Counted from the stretch's first letter, positions 1 to 16,835 are shown. The stretch is 64,000 bases of DNA from Paenarthrobacter histidinolovorans (GCF_014647595.1 NZ_BMPM01000001.1:558001-622000), one strand, 5' to 3'. Notes: generated by a model from the letters alone, not told the origin. Numbers and translations are program-made.

Positions 1-2132
1 CGTAACGCAGTGGCGCCGAAGTAGATGGTAATTGCCAGAAGCACCAGGTTCGCCAACGTCAGCGATACGGCAGCAGCAGCGACGGCGCCGGCAACGATGG
101 CAGTGACGGGAGCGAGCACCTCCCCGCTTGTCGGAGTCCACGTCCCCACGCCACCTTGCGTGCCCTTCACGGAGCGCAAGAGCAGCATTCCGGAGGCCAG
201 TCCCGTGGCCAGGACCAGGAGAACCGCCAACGAAACACTCGGACGACCCGCGACATGGTCAACGACCGGCAGCAGCAGAAGCGCAGCCATCGCGACGCCC
301 CCGGCCACGGCTGCAGTTGCCTGCGGCGCCACGAGCTGGACGCCGCGCCGCCACAGTACCGCACTGCCAAGTTCCTGAAGGCCCGCCGCGGCAACGAGCG
401 CCACCAAGGTATGGGCAAACCTGTCCGGGCTGTGTTCGAAGATGGCCGCCACGGTGGCCGGGACAGCCGCCGTCAGTGCTATCCGGCCGGCGAGAACCAA
501 GTGCTGCCGGTTGGCCGTCTGCCTAAGCAACGCCGCCACCGGCCAGTAGAAGCCCGCCGTTGCCAAGAGCAGGGCAACCGGCCAAGCACCCACGAGGACT
601 GCCAGGGCGAGGCCGGTCCCGGCAACAGCAGCTGGCGCAAACAGGACAGCGGCGGCTGCGGGCGCCGGCTCCCGTGCAAGCCTCCAGCCCAACACCATGG
701 ACGTCAGCATGGTCACGTACAGGGGTACATGGACGGGAAGGTCGAAGCTGCCGAAGCCCAGAACCGCCGTCAGAACAGCGGCGGCCACGAGTTGCAGGCC
801 CCAGCACAATACCGCGTCAGTCCATCGCAGGCGGGGAGCCAGCTTGGCACCACCGAACGCAACCCCCAGTGACTGGACGCCGAGGCAGAGCACAGTAACC
901 AGAAGCACTGCGCTGACATCCGAAGAGACGTCCCACACCAGCCCCAGGAGGGACAGAGTCAGCGCGGCCCTGGCCGCATGGAAGTGTTGCAGCCTGTACC
1001 GGGCGCGAGGCACCATGACCATCACTGTGAAGTAGCAGCCACACATCAGCATCACCAGGGCATACTCACCGTACGACAAAAGGTGCGGAGTGAAAGTCAC
1101 GGCCAAGGCCACCAGGGGAACAACATAGGGGTGCAGCAGCATCAGTGGGCGCACATACAGCGGAGGAATCCACCGCGGACGAAGCAACGCCCCCAATGTC
1201 AGGAGGATGGCAACGCCGATCAGGGCAGTGAAGTACCACACCAGCGCACCGCCAAGCATGGAGACTCCAGACCACGCCGTGGAGACAACGAAACTGATCG
1301 ACAAGTAGGCCAGGACCTTGTTGTCCAGCTTCACCGCCGTATACGCATACACGACGGTCCCCAGCAATGAAGTAACCAGCCAGGCAGCGGGCCCATTGTG
1401 CAGAACGAAGTTGTACATGGCCAAGCCGGTAACGGGAATCAGTGCCAATCCGGTCCCGACGAAGGCCGTCGCTGCCGGCCTAAGCCGCGGGATCTTCGCA
1501 TGGATGATCAATCCTGAGATGTAGAACAACGCCGTGATGAACCAGATCCCCGCGAATCGGAACAATTCCGGGAGGCTGGTCCCTACAAACAAGGCCCCCG
1601 CGGCCACCAGCAGCAAGCTGGCGACGTAGAGGGTGATGTTGATGTTCTGCTGATCGCGCCGCGCCTTACGGGCCGCCACCTCCGCCGGGGATTCCCGAAC
1701 GGGAGACGGCCCCTGCACAGGAGACTGCCCCTGCACAGGAGGTGGACCCTGCACAGGAGACTGCCCCTGCACAGGACGTGGACCCTGCGCAGGGAGTGGT
1801 ACCTGCACAGGCGCTGACCGTGCACTGGCAGGATGCGCGGGCGGGAACGGCACTGGGATGGGCCGCGGTGAAGCAGACTGTTGAACTGTGGGGCGGACAG
1901 CCGCAGGCGACCGTTGCGCCGGGGACTGTGTGCTGCTCCCCTGGCGTTTGGCCTCGGCATCGCGCCAACCCGCCACATGTCCGGCCAGGTAGCCTGCCTG
2001 GTACGCCTGGGTGCCCGGCATCCGGGAGTGGGTGTCCTCGCGAAGCGCCGACCGACGCCCTTGGCTCCGACCCAACGCATTGCCGATCACCCCGGAGATG
2101 GCAACAAGCATCACGATCAGCAGGGCGTTCAT
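1..2132 (-). CDS. large polytopic membrane protein, C-terminus beyond window start (partial)
   Basis: The reading frame is open from an ATG at 2132 to the window edge, at least 710 codons. An AAGGAG ribosome site sits 5 nt before the ATG. The N-terminus starts MNALLIVMLVAISGVIGNAL, a signal-anchor-like segment. A Pro/Gln-rich linker follows with six-residue PVQG-type repeats near residues 107-143. After that come a dozen or more hydrophobic segments separated by short loops, which makes this an integral membrane protein. I do not recognise a named family and see no catalytic motif. It lies downstream of tuf in the same direction but is separated by a strong terminator, so it is probably its own unit. 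The reading-frame call is firm; function is unknown. Confidence 0.8.
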   Translation of the reverse strand, partial: MNALLIVMLVAISGVIGNALGRSQGRRSALREDTHSRMPGTQAYQAGYLAGHVAGWRDAEAKRQGSSTQSPAQRSPAAVRPTVQQSASPRPIPVPFPPAHPASARSAPVQVPLPAQGPRPVQGQSPVQGPPPVQGQSPVQGPSPVRESPAEVAARKARRDQQNINITLYVASLLLVAAGALFVGTSLPELFRFAGIWFITALFYISGLIIHAKIPRLRPAATAFVGTGLALIPVTGLAMYNFVLHNGPAAWLVTSLLGTVVYAYTAVKLDNKVLAYLSISFVVSTAWSGVSMLGGALVWYFTALIGVAILLTLGALLRPRWIPPLYVRPLMLLHPYVVPLVALAVTFTPHLLSYGEYALVMLMCGCYFTVMVMVPRARYRLQHFHAARAALTLSLLGLVWDVSSDVSAVLLVTVLCLGVQSLGVAFGGAKLAPRLRWTDAVLCWGLQLVAAAVLTAVLGFGSFDLPVHVPLYVTMLTSMVLGWRLAREPAPAAAAVLFAPAAVAGTGLALAVLVGAWPVALLLATAGFYWPVAALLRQTANRQHLVLAGRIALTAAVPATVAAIFEHSPDRFAHTLVALVAAAGLQELGSAVLWRRGVQLVAPQATAAVAGGVAMAALLLLPVVDHVAGRPSVSLAVLLVLATGLASGMLLLRSVKGTQGGVGTWTPTSGEVLAPVTAIVAGAVAAAAVSLTLANLVLLAITIYFGATAL
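1703..1810 (-). repeat. six 18-bp tandem repeats inside the membrane protein gene
   Basis: Six consecutive 18-nt units occupy this stretch. Each ends in CTGCACAG or CTGCGCAG on the + strand and encodes a PVQG-x-x type hexapeptide on the minus strand. Units 2 and 4 are identical. The unit is a multiple of three, so gain or loss of copies would only change linker length. Confidence 0.85.
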
Positions 2133-2206
2133 GGCAACTCCTTGGTGTCGCTGGCAGTGGGCATCCGCCAGCGTTTTATCCATTCGATAGATAAACAATA
2201 GCAAAG

Positions 2207-2238
2207 AAGAACCCCACCGCAGAAGCGGTGGGGTTCTT
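2207..2238 (-). terminator. tuf intrinsic terminator
   Basis: A perfect 14-bp stem (2207-2220 with 2225-2238) closes a 4-nt loop 50 nt past the tuf stop. On the minus strand it is followed by a T-rich tail (TTCTTTGC). It ends the str operon. Confidence 0.9.
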
Positions 2239-2288
2239 CCAAGCAAACTACCGGCTGGGCCGGGAGATCACTGATCTACAAGCAGTGA

Positions 2289-3479
2289 CTACTTGATGAT
2301 CTTGGTGACACGTCCCGAACCAACGGTGCGGCCGCCTTCGCGGATAGCGAAGCCGAGGCCCTCTTCCATAGCGATCGGCTGGATGAGCGCAACGGTCATC
2401 TCAGTGTTGTCGCCAGGCATAACCATTTCCGTGCCTTCCGGCAGGGTGATAACGCCGGTTACGTCCGTGGTACGGAAGTAGAACTGCGGGCGGTAGTTGG
2501 AGTAGAACGGGTTGTGACGTCCGCCTTCGTCCTTGGAAAGGATGTAGACGTTTGCCTCGAAGTCGGTGTGCGGGGTGATGGAACCCGGCTTGACGACAAC
2601 CTGGCCACGCTCGACATCGTCGCGCTTGAGACCGCGGAGCAGAAGGCCACAGTTCTCGCCGGCCCATGCTTCGTCGAGCTGCTTGTGGAACATCTCGATA
2701 CCGGTAACCGTGGTCTTCTGGATCGGGCGGATGCCAACGATCTCAACCTCGGAGTTGATGGCGAGGGTTCCACGCTCGGCGCGGCCCGTAACAACGGTGC
2801 CACGACCGGTGATCGTGAAGACGTCTTCGATCGGCATCAGGAACGGCTTGTCGCGGTCACGTACGGGGTCCGGAACGGACTCGTCGACAGCTGCCATCAG
2901 GTCCTGGACGGACTTGACCCAAACCGGGTCGCCTTCCAGAGCCTTGAGACCGGAAACGCGAACAACCGGAGCCTCATCGCCATCGAAGCCCTGCGAGCTC
3001 AGGAGCTCACGAACTTCCATTTCGACGAGGTCGAGGAGTTCTTCGTCATCAACCATGTCGGACTTGTTCAGTGCGACCAGCAGGTAGGGAACACCAACCT
3101 GGCGGGCGAGCAGAACGTGCTCACGGGTCTGAGCCATCGGACCATCGGTTGCAGCAACCACGAGGATTGCGCCGTCCATCTGGGCAGCACCGGTGATCAT
3201 GTTCTTGATGTAGTCAGCGTGACCGGGGGCGTCTACGTGTGCGTAGTGGCGCTTCTCGGTCTGGTACTCCACGTGGGAGATGTTGATGGTAATACCGCGC
3301 TGGCGCTCTTCCGGAGCGGAGTCGATCGACGCGAAGTCGCGCTGCTCGTTGAGATCCGGGTACTGGTCGTACAGCACCTTGGAAATGGCGGCAGTCAGCG
3401 TCGTCTTACCGTGGTCAACGTGACCAATGGTGCCGATGTTGACGTGCGGCTTAGTCCGCTCGAACTTTGCCTTTGCCAC
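2289..3479 (-). CDS. tuf: translation elongation factor Tu
   Basis: EF-Tu (396 aa) is a cytosolic GTPase that delivers aminoacyl-tRNA to the ribosomal A site. The G1 loop GHVDHGKT lies at residues 19-26. The DAPGH switch II motif and NKSD guanine-specificity motif follow, and then the two beta-barrel domains. Length is typical for the family. The start is GTG at 3479, with AGGAGG 6 nt upstream. It is the last gene of the str order rpsL-rpsG-fusA-tuf. A 230-nt gap before it contains its own promoter candidate, so it can probably be made in excess over the other operon products, as in other bacteria. Confidence 0.98.
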   Translation of the reverse strand: MAKAKFERTKPHVNIGTIGHVDHGKTTLTAAISKVLYDQYPDLNEQRDFASIDSAPEERQRGITINISHVEYQTEKRHYAHVDAPGHADYIKNMITGAAQMDGAILVVAATDGPMAQTREHVLLARQVGVPYLLVALNKSDMVDDEELLDLVEMEVRELLSSQGFDGDEAPVVRVSGLKALEGDPVWVKSVQDLMAAVDESVPDPVRDRDKPFLMPIEDVFTITGRGTVVTGRAERGTLAINSEVEIVGIRPIQKTTVTGIEMFHKQLDEAWAGENCGLLLRGLKRDDVERGQVVVKPGSITPHTDFEANVYILSKDEGGRHNPFYSNYRPQFYFRTTDVTGVITLPEGTEMVMPGDNTEMTVALIQPIAMEEGLGFAIREGGRTVGSGRVTKIIK

Positions 3480-3548
3480 AGGTTCCTCCTAGAACGATTT
3501 CAAGTGAAGTGCTCCTCGGCCGCGCTTTTCGCGGCAGAAACTTTAGCA

Positions 3549-3578
3549 AGTCTACTTGGGGGCTTGGTTTTGGTGAAA
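3549..3578 (-). promoter_or_regulatory. candidate tuf promoter
   Basis: On the minus strand a TAGACT -10 (3549-3554) lies 18 nt downstream of a weak TTTCAC -35 (3573-3578), in the fusA-tuf gap. The predicted start of transcription leaves a leader of about 60 nt. The same -10 hexamer appears before rpsL and tRNA-Trp. The -35 match is poor. Confidence 0.45.
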
Positions 3579-3676
3579 TTGCAGATTCAGGAACCAATGA
3601 TAGTTCCTAGAGCCTGTTTGCGCAGGGGCCGGGCTGCAGCTCTCGCCACAGCCCCGCCTCAAGCGCTTAGATGCCT

Positions 3677-3708
3677 TCCCGATACCGGAATTGCATCCGT
3701 TACCGGGA
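3677..3708 (-). terminator. imperfect hairpin just after the fusA stop
   Basis: A 13-nt inverted repeat (3677-3689 with 3696-3708) has two mismatches and a 6-nt loop, starting 2 nt beyond the fusA stop codon. There is no T tract. It could be a partial terminator or an mRNA end-protecting structure between fusA and tuf. Confidence 0.35.
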
Positions 3709-3710
3709 GA

Positions 3711-5825
3711 TTACTCGCCGCGGGTTTTCTGGATGATCTCGTCGGCTACTGCCTTCGGGACCTCCGCGTAGCTGTTGAACGTCATGGAGTACACAGCGCG
3801 ACCCTGGGTCTTGGACCGCAGGTCACCGATGTAGCCGAACATGCCGGACAGCGGAACGTGTGCACGGATAACCTTCACACCTGCTGCGTCCTCCATGGAC
3901 TGCATCTGGCCACGGCGGGCGTTCAGGTCACCAATAACATCACCCATGTATTCCTCAGGTGTGCGGACCTCAACATCCATCAGCGGTTCAAGCAGAACAG
4001 GGTTCGCCTTGCGTGCAGCTTCCTTGAAAGCCATACGTCCGGCGATCTTGAACGCCATTTCCGAGGAGTCAACATCGTGGGACGCGCCGTCGATCAGCGT
4101 GGCCTTGATGCCGACAACCGGGTAACCGGCCAGGACGCCGTCGTTCAGTGCATCCTGGATACCGGCGTCAACAGACGGGATGTATTCGCGCGGAACGCGG
4201 CCACCAGTGACCTTGTTCTCGAACTCGTACAGTTCGCCTGAAGAGGTGTCCATCGGCTCGATCGCAATCTGGATCTTTGCGAACTGACCCGAACCACCGG
4301 TCTGCTTCTTGTGCGTGTAGTCATGACGCTCGACTGCGCGCTTGATGGTTTCGCGGTAAGCAACCTGCGGCTTGCCGACGTTTGCCTCGACCTTGAATTC
4401 GCGGCGCATGCGGTCCACCAGGATGTCCAGGTGGAGCTCGCCCATGCCGGCGATGATGGTCTGGCCCGTGTCTTCGTTGAGGGAGACCTGGAAGGTCGGA
4501 TCCTCAGCGGAGAGCTTCTGGATGGCCGTGGAAAGCTTCTCCTGGTCACCCTTGGTGTTGGGCTCGATGGCAACCGAGATCACGGGCTCCGGGAAGCTCA
4601 TGGACTCGAGGACGATCTGGTTGTTGGCATCGCACAGGGTGTCGCCCGTGGTGGTGTCCTTCAGACCAATGGCTGCGTAGATGTGGCCGGCGGTAGCGCC
4701 TTCAACAGGCATTTCCTTGTTGGCGTGCATCTGGAACAGCTTGCCGATACGTTCCTTCTTGCCCTTGGTGGAGTTAACAACCTGGGCGCCGGCCTCGACG
4801 TGACCGGAGTACACGCGAACGAAGGTCAGCTGGCCGAAGAACGGGTGCGCAGCAATCTTGAAGGCGAGGGCCGAGAACGGCTCGTCTGCAGACGGCTTGC
4901 GGGTCAGTTCCTTCTCTTCGTCGCGGGGATCGTGACCGATCATCGGCGGGACGTCGAGCGGGTTCGGCAGGTAGTCGACAACAGCGTCAAGCATCGGCTG
5001 CACGCCGCGGTTCTTGAAGGCAGAGCCACAGAACACGGGGTACAACTCGGAGTTGATGGTCATCTTGCGGATGCCGGCCTTGAGTTCCTCAAGGGTGAGT
5101 TCTTCACCTTCGAGGTACTTCTCCATGAGCTCTTCGGAAGCCTCGGCCACAGTCTCAACGAGCTGTGCACGGTACTCTTCGGCCTTGGCCTGGAGGTCCG
5201 CCGGGATTTCCTGCACTTCGTAGGAAGCGCCCATGGTGACGTCACCCTTAGCGTCGCCAGGCCAAACCAGGGCGCGCATTTCGAGGAGGTCAACCACACC
5301 AATGAAGTCGTTCTCGGCACCGATCGGCAGCTGCATGACCAGCGGCTTGGCACCAAGGCGGGAAATGATGGTGTCTACGGTGAAGTAGAAGTCGGCACCG
5401 AGCTTGTCCATCTTGTTGACGAAGCAGATGCGCGGAACGTTGTACTTGTCAGCCTGGCGCCAAACAGTCTCGGACTGCGGCTCCACGCCTTCCTTGCCGT
5501 CGAACACTGCGACTGCGCCGTCGAGGACACGCAGGGAGCGCTCAACCTCGACCGTGAAGTCCACGTGGCCCGGGGTGTCGATGATGTTGATCTGGTTCTG
5601 GTTCCAGAAGCAAGTCACGGCGGCAGACGTGATGGTGATGCCGCGTTCCTTTTCCTGTTCCATCCAGTCAGTCGTCGAGGCGCCGTCGTGCGTCTCGCCG
5701 ATCTTGTGGTTCACACCCGTGTAGAACAGGATGCGCTCGGTAGTGGTGGTCTTGCCGGCATCGATGTGGGCCATGATGCCGATATTGCGGACCTTGTTAA
5801 GGTCGGTAAGCACGTCCTGTGCCAC
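3711..5825 (-). CDS. fusA: translation elongation factor G
   Basis: EF-G (704 aa) is the GTPase that drives tRNA-mRNA translocation on the ribosome. The G1 loop AHIDAGKT is at residues 19-26, DTPGHVDF and NKMD follow, and the C-terminal domains IV and V are complete. The start is GTG at 5825 with a GGGAGA ribosome site. Length matches the usual 700-residue actinobacterial form. It follows rpsG after 69 nt that hold a strong GC hairpin. Confidence 0.98.
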   Translation of the reverse strand: MAQDVLTDLNKVRNIGIMAHIDAGKTTTTERILFYTGVNHKIGETHDGASTTDWMEQEKERGITITSAAVTCFWNQNQINIIDTPGHVDFTVEVERSLRVLDGAVAVFDGKEGVEPQSETVWRQADKYNVPRICFVNKMDKLGADFYFTVDTIISRLGAKPLVMQLPIGAENDFIGVVDLLEMRALVWPGDAKGDVTMGASYEVQEIPADLQAKAEEYRAQLVETVAEASEELMEKYLEGEELTLEELKAGIRKMTINSELYPVFCGSAFKNRGVQPMLDAVVDYLPNPLDVPPMIGHDPRDEEKELTRKPSADEPFSALAFKIAAHPFFGQLTFVRVYSGHVEAGAQVVNSTKGKKERIGKLFQMHANKEMPVEGATAGHIYAAIGLKDTTTGDTLCDANNQIVLESMSFPEPVISVAIEPNTKGDQEKLSTAIQKLSAEDPTFQVSLNEDTGQTIIAGMGELHLDILVDRMRREFKVEANVGKPQVAYRETIKRAVERHDYTHKKQTGGSGQFAKIQIAIEPMDTSSGELYEFENKVTGGRVPREYIPSVDAGIQDALNDGVLAGYPVVGIKATLIDGASHDVDSSEMAFKIAGRMAFKEAARKANPVLLEPLMDVEVRTPEEYMGDVIGDLNARRGQMQSMEDAAGVKVIRAHVPLSGMFGYIGDLRSKTQGRAVYSMTFNSYAEVPKAVADEIIQKTRGE

Positions 5826-5855
5826 GGGGTCTCCCTTTCGGATGGACTACACGTC

Positions 5856-5883
5856 CGCCGCCGGCTCGGTGGAGCCGGCGGCG
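5856..5883 (-). other. intercistronic GC hairpin between rpsG and fusA
   Basis: A perfect 12-bp stem (5856-5867 with 5872-5883) closes a 4-nt loop. It lies 11 nt past the rpsG stop and about 30 nt before the fusA start, with no T tract on either strand. It is more likely an mRNA processing or stability element than a terminator, because the operon must be read through. Confidence 0.6.
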
Positions 5884-5894
5884 TTCGGGAAGTT

Positions 5895-6365
5895 TTACCA
5901 GCGGTAGTGTGCGAAGGCCTTGTTCGACTCGGCCATCTTGTGGGTGTCTTCGCGACGCTTGACAGCGGCACCGAGACCGTTGGAGGCATCCAGGATTTCG
6001 TTCTGGAGGCGCTCGGTCATGGTCTTCTCCCGGCGGGCCTTGGAGTAGCCCACGAGCCAACGCAGAGCGAGGGCGGTGGAGCGGCCCGGCTTGACCTCAA
6101 CCGGAACCTGGTAGGTGGCGCCACCAACGCGGCGTGAACGCACCTCGAGGGAAGGCTTGACGTTGTCCATGGCCTTCTTGAGAGCGGCAACGGGGTCGCC
6201 GCCGGACTTGGCACGTGCACCTTCGAGTGCGCCGTAAACGATGCGCTCTGCGGTGGACTTCTTGCCGTCAACCAGAACCTTGTTGATCAGCTGAGTGACC
6301 AACGGGGAGCCGTAAACGGGATCGGAAACTAGCGGCCGCTTCGGGGCCGGACCCTTGCGAGGCAT
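5895..6365 (-). CDS. rpsG: 30S ribosomal protein S7
   Basis: S7 (156 aa) nucleates assembly of the 16S rRNA 3' domain in the small subunit. The sequence begins [11 protein letters not shown] and ends AHYRW, as in other actinobacterial S7 proteins. I chose the ATG at 6365 although the frame is open further upstream. That ATG lies one base after the rpsL stop codon, has a GGAGAAG site inside the end of rpsL, and gives the normal length. Confidence 0.98.
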   Translation of the reverse strand: MPRKGPAPKRPLVSDPVYGSPLVTQLINKVLVDGKKSTAERIVYGALEGARAKSGGDPVAALKKAMDNVKPSLEVRSRRVGGATYQVPVEVKPGRSTALALRWLVGYSKARREKTMTERLQNEILDASNGLGAAVKRREDTHKMAESNKAFAHYRW

Positions 6366-6366
6366 A

Positions 6367-6741
6367 TTACTTCTTCTCCATCTTTGCGCCGTAACGGCTG
6401 CGGGCCTGCTTGCGGTTCTTGACACCCTGGGTGTCGAGTGCGCCGCGGACGATCTTGTAGCGGACACCCGGAAGGTCCTTCACACGACCACCACGAACGA
6501 GCACGATGGAGTGCTCCTGGAGGTTGTGGCCAACACCGGGGATGTAAGCGGTAACTTCCACGCCACCGTTGAGGCGCACACGTGCCACCTTACGAAGAGC
6601 CGAGTTCGGCTTCTTGGGGGTGGTGGTGTAAACGCGGGTGCAAACACCGCGACGCATCGGGCTGCCCTTCAGCGCGGGAGCCTTGGTCTTGGAGACCTTC
6701 GGCGTGCGGCCCTTGCGGACCAGCTGGTTAATCGTAGGCAC
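6367..6741 (-). CDS. rpsL: 30S ribosomal protein S12
   Basis: S12 (124 aa) sits at the decoding centre and controls accuracy. The start is GTG at 6741, giving the N-terminus [12 protein letters not shown]; upstream in-frame codons are leader sequence. The streptomycin-site lysines are wild type: [13 protein letters not shown] carries Lys43, and the loop around residue 88 reads GGRVKDLPG with its lysine. This is the first gene of the str operon, preceded by a leader of about 230 nt. Confidence 0.98.
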   Translation of the reverse strand: MPTINQLVRKGRTPKVSKTKAPALKGSPMRRGVCTRVYTTTPKKPNSALRKVARVRLNGGVEVTAYIPGVGHNLQEHSIVLVRGGRVKDLPGVRYKIVRGALDTQGVKNRKQARSRYGAKMEKK

Positions 6742-6979
6742 TTTCGTGTTCTCCGTTGTTTGATCTCTGCCCCCACACACAGGCGCCAGCCGGTGTAAAC
6801 GTGGGAACTTTGGCGTTGCTCGTGCAGCCGGCCGAAACTCCGGTAGGCGTGCAAAAGTGCGGCATTCGTTGCGCATGTTGCCCGCAACCCGGAAACAGGC
6901 TCCACCCAGCACCATGAGAACAAAACCAAAATGATGCTGCGGCGGCCTTCATCCACTGCCACACAGAACAATTACCAAA

Positions 6980-7009
6980 AGTCTAGCACGGCTTGATCTG
7001 GAGCCTTAA
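6980..7009 (-). promoter_or_regulatory. candidate str operon promoter
   Basis: On the minus strand GTGC-TAGACT (extended -10 look, hexamer at 6980-6985) has a weak TTAAGG 18 nt upstream (7004-7009). Transcription would start near 6973, leaving an untranslated leader of about 230 nt before rpsL. The 6742-7153 stretch otherwise holds only this promoter and the rpoC terminators; I see no gene in it. Confidence 0.5.
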
Positions 7010-7019
7010 TCGGGTGTAT

Positions 7020-7059
7020 GGAGGACGACGGCGGCCCTGGACTGCCGCCGTCGTCCTCC
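7020..7059 (-). terminator. rpoC distal hairpin terminator
   Basis: A perfect 16-bp inverted repeat (7020-7035 with 7044-7059) closes an 8-nt loop. There is no T tract, which is common for actinobacterial terminators. It separates rpoBC from the str promoter. Confidence 0.65.
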
Positions 7060-7095
7060 CCTCCCCCGGGTCGCCGCGCACAAGGTGCGTTAACG

Positions 7096-7131
7096 GGTCA
7101 GGCCCCGCACTCGAAAGTGCGGGGCCCGACC
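7096..7131 (-). terminator. rpoC proximal hairpin terminator
   Basis: An 11-bp perfect stem (7101-7111 with 7116-7126) has a 4-nt loop and four more outer pairs beyond one mismatch. It begins about 23 nt after the rpoC stop codon. Together with the 7020-7059 hairpin it forms a double terminator. Confidence 0.7.
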
Positions 7132-7153
7132 GTCAAAACGCTGACTGCCGTTT

Positions 7154-11053
<3,900 letters not shown>

Positions 11054-11117
11054 ATGGTCCCTGTTCTCTCTTGTTCTCTAAATTCTGAAGTCTTGGTTAC
11101 GGGAAGAGGGAGCTGTC

Positions 11118-11149
11118 CCGGCGGGCAGTGGTGTTGCCCTGCCCGCCGG
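11118..11149 (-). other. rpoB-rpoC intercistronic hairpin
   Basis: A perfect 11-bp GC-rich stem (11118-11128 with 11139-11149) closes a 10-nt loop. It begins 8 nt after the rpoB stop and has no T tract. It is probably a stability or processing structure, since rpoC must be transcribed through it. Confidence 0.5.
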
Positions 11150-11157
11150 AACGGCTG

Positions 11158-14664
<3,507 letters not shown>

Positions 14665-14905
14665 GAGGGATCCTTCCACAGACCTTCAGGCGTTTTCAGA
14701 TCTCCCCCGTTTGCATTCTGCAGAGTGCTCCGCAGGATACTTAATCCGGTTCCGCTATATGACCCGGACCCAGTCTGCGCATGGCTGTGCACGTTTCGGA
14801 ACGGCACGTCAATGACGCAGCTGAGAGGTAAAGCCCACCGCTATATGAAGGCTGAAGGTTAACAGGGAAGACGCAAATATCTACGATACGGCAAAGCAGT
14901 CTTCC

Positions 14906-14934
14906 TGTCTACCCCAGATCGTCCGTGATTGCAA
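14906..14934 (-). promoter_or_regulatory. candidate rpoBC promoter
   Basis: On the minus strand TTGCAA (14929-14934) and TAGACA (14906-14911) are spaced by exactly 17 nt. This is the best sigma-A-type match among the ribosomal and polymerase promoters here. The predicted leader to the rpoB start is about 235 nt. The rest of 14665-15076 shows nothing else apart from the ribosome site of the divergent thiolase gene. Confidence 0.65.
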
Positions 14935-15076
14935 GCACCGTTGCCGCAGGCACCGAATGCCGGAAGACCGCACCACCTGGAATGCCCGGAATGCCTGGAC
15001 GGGCAGGATCGTTTAACGGTTAGCGGCAAACACCGCGATAGCCTTGCTACACCATTCCCGGACCGGAAGAGAGACC

Positions 15077-16276
15077 ATGAGCAACTCCGCTGACGACAAT
15101 GACGTTGTCATCCTCGCCGCTTCCCGCACCCCACAGGGTCGCCTCAACGGACAACTGGCCGGCTTCACCGCCGTCGAACTTGGTGCGCACGCCATCGGCG
15201 CCGCACTGGCGGCGAGCGGAGTAAAACCCGAACAGGTCGATGCCGTCATCATGGGCCAGGTCCTACAGGCAGGTGCCGGCCAGAATCCGGCCCGGCAAAG
15301 CGCCATCGCTGCGGGCGTGGGCTGGAACATCCCGGCCGTGACCATCAACAAGGTGTGCCTCTCGGGACTGACCGCGGTCATTGATGCCGCACGCATGATC
15401 CGCAGCGGCGATGCCACAGTGGTGGTCGCAGGGGGCCAGGAGTCCATGACGCGGGCCCCTCATCTGCTCCCCGGTTCCCGCCAGGGCTGGACGTACGGCT
15501 CCATCCAGGCGTTGGATGTTGCTGCCCACGACGGCCTCACTGACGCTTTCGACGGACAGTCCATGGGCTTGTCCACCGAAACCAAGAACGTCACCCTCGG
15601 CATAGACCGCAAGGCCCAGGACGAAGTCGCTGCGGCTTCGCACCAGCGCGCCGCCGCCGCGATCGCGGACGGAATCTTCGACGTCGAAATTGCTCCCGTG
15701 AAGGTCAAACAGCGAAAAGGGGATCCACTGGTCCTCACCACGGACGAAGGTGTCCGGCCCAACACCACGGTGGAAACCCTTGCTCCGCTCAGGGCTGCCT
15801 TCGCTACGGACGGCACCATCACAGCGGGTAACTCCTCTCCCCTGTCCGACGGCGCCTCCGCACTCGTGCTGACCAGTCGCCGCTTCGCCCGGGACAACGG
15901 GCTGGAATACCTCGCTGTGGTCGGCAAGCCCGGCCAGGTGGCCGGGCCTGACAACTCGCTGCACTCGCAGCCGTCGAATGCGATCGCGCAGGCGTTGAAG
16001 CGTGCCGGGTGGACGGCCGAAGACCTCGACTTCATCGAAATCAACGAGGCCTTCGGGTCGGTGGCGGTACAGTCCCTCAAGGACCTGCGCTATCCCCTGG
16101 AAAAGTGCAACATCCACGGCGGCGCCATCGCTCTGGGCCATCCCATTGGAGCGTCCGGCGCGCGGCTTGCCCTGCACGCTGCCCATGAACTCAAGCGCCG
16201 GGGAACGGGCAAGGCTGCGGTTTCCCTGTGCGGCGGAGGCGGCCAGGGCGAAGCACTACTGCTGTACCGCGACTGA
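15077..16276 (+). CDS. acetyl-CoA C-acetyltransferase (thiolase)
   Basis: This is a 399-residue thiolase of the acetoacetyl-CoA or beta-ketoadipyl-CoA type. It makes or cleaves 3-ketoacyl-CoA in the cytosol. The nucleophilic Cys is in INKVCLSGLTAV (about residue 90). The catalytic His is in IALGHPIGASGAR, and the second Cys is in CGGGGQGEALL, where many relatives have CIGGGQG. The ATG at 15077 has a GGAAGAGAG site; an ATG 33 nt upstream lacks one. It overlaps the next gene as TGATG. It runs against the ribosomal cluster and sits between rplL and rpoB. Confidence 0.92.
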   Translation: MSNSADDNDVVILAASRTPQGRLNGQLAGFTAVELGAHAIGAALAASGVKPEQVDAVIMGQVLQAGAGQNPARQSAIAAGVGWNIPAVTINKVCLSGLTAVIDAARMIRSGDATVVVAGGQESMTRAPHLLPGSRQGWTYGSIQALDVAAHDGLTDAFDGQSMGLSTETKNVTLGIDRKAQDEVAAASHQRAAAAIADGIFDVEIAPVKVKQRKGDPLVLTTDEGVRPNTTVETLAPLRAAFATDGTITAGNSSPLSDGASALVLTSRRFARDNGLEYLAVVGKPGQVAGPDNSLHSQPSNAIAQALKRAGWTAEDLDFIEINEAFGSVAVQSLKDLRYPLEKCNIHGGAIALGHPIGASGARLALHAAHELKRRGTGKAAVSLCGGGGQGEALLLYRD

Positions 16277-16758
16277 TGGGCGGCATTGAGACTGAGGGTG
16301 CGGAGCGGTTCCTGGCCGACGCCGCTGCCCGCGGACTGGACGTCGACGTCGTCGAGCGTCCCGCAGCGCGCAGCCTGGAAGAGGCCGCCGCCATCCTGGG
16401 GATCAGGCCGGGGGACATTGTGAAGTCGCTGGTGGTCAAGCACCGTGACGGCAGCTTCCTGTTCGCCCTTATTCCCGGGGACCGCCAGATCTCCTGGCCC
16501 AAGCTGCGCGCGTTGGTGGGCGTCAACAAGTTGTCGCTCCCGCCTGCGGAGGTTGCCTTGGATGCAACGGGCTACGAACGCGGAACCATCACTCCCCTGG
16601 GCAGCACAACCGCGTGGCCCGTGTACGCCGACGCCACCATCGCCGGCCGCCGGATTTCCATGGGTGCCGGAGCCCACGGGCGCAGTGCGTTCGTCGACGC
16701 CGATGCACTGACTTCGGCCCTGGGCGCTGTAGTAGCGGACATCAGCGAACCTTCTTAA
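16276..16758 (+). CDS. YbaK/ProX-type aminoacyl-tRNA deacylase
   Basis: This 160-residue protein matches the YbaK/EbsC fold. Members hydrolyse mischarged tRNA in trans, commonly Cys-tRNA(Pro) or Ala-tRNA(Pro). The core DIVKSLVVKHRDGSFLFAL contains the conserved lysine, and the ITPLGSTTAWPVY-type segment follows. Its start overlaps the thiolase stop (TGATG), so translation is probably coupled. The exact tRNA substrate cannot be told from sequence. Its stop codon is immediately followed by a 24-bp-arm inverted repeat. Confidence 0.85.
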   Translation: MGGIETEGAERFLADAAARGLDVDVVERPAARSLEEAAAILGIRPGDIVKSLVVKHRDGSFLFALIPGDRQISWPKLRALVGVNKLSLPPAEVALDATGYERGTITPLGSTTAWPVYADATIAGRRISMGAGAHGRSAFVDADALTSALGAVVADISEPS

Positions 16759-16825
16759 AGCAACGCGGGGTCACTTATGGCCGGTAAATCCCCTTGGGAT
16801 GGGCCATAAGTGACCCCGCGTTGCT
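16759..16825. repeat. 24-bp-arm palindrome between convergent genes
   Basis: Perfect 24-nt inverted repeat arms (16759-16782 and 16802-16825) enclose a 19-nt loop. It starts on the base after the YbaK-like stop codon and faces the rplL end. The arms are far longer than a normal terminator stem and there is no T tract, so it can fold equally in either transcript. Confidence 0.95.
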
Positions 16826-16835
16826 GTTAAAAGCA

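Noticed and set aside
156..872. + strand open frames in the first 2 kb
   Set aside because: They are Arg/Pro-rich with no recognisable domain. The minus frame from 2132 reads as a coherent membrane protein to the window edge and has a good ribosome site.
1703..1810. CRISPR-like array
   Set aside because: The repeats are contiguous, in frame, vary in coding-compatible ways and have no spacers. No cas gene is present in the window.
5895..6467. Long N-terminal extension of S7
   Set aside because: The extra 34 residues come from frame-shifted rpsL sequence, and the ATG at 6365 has its own ribosome site and the normal S7 terminus.
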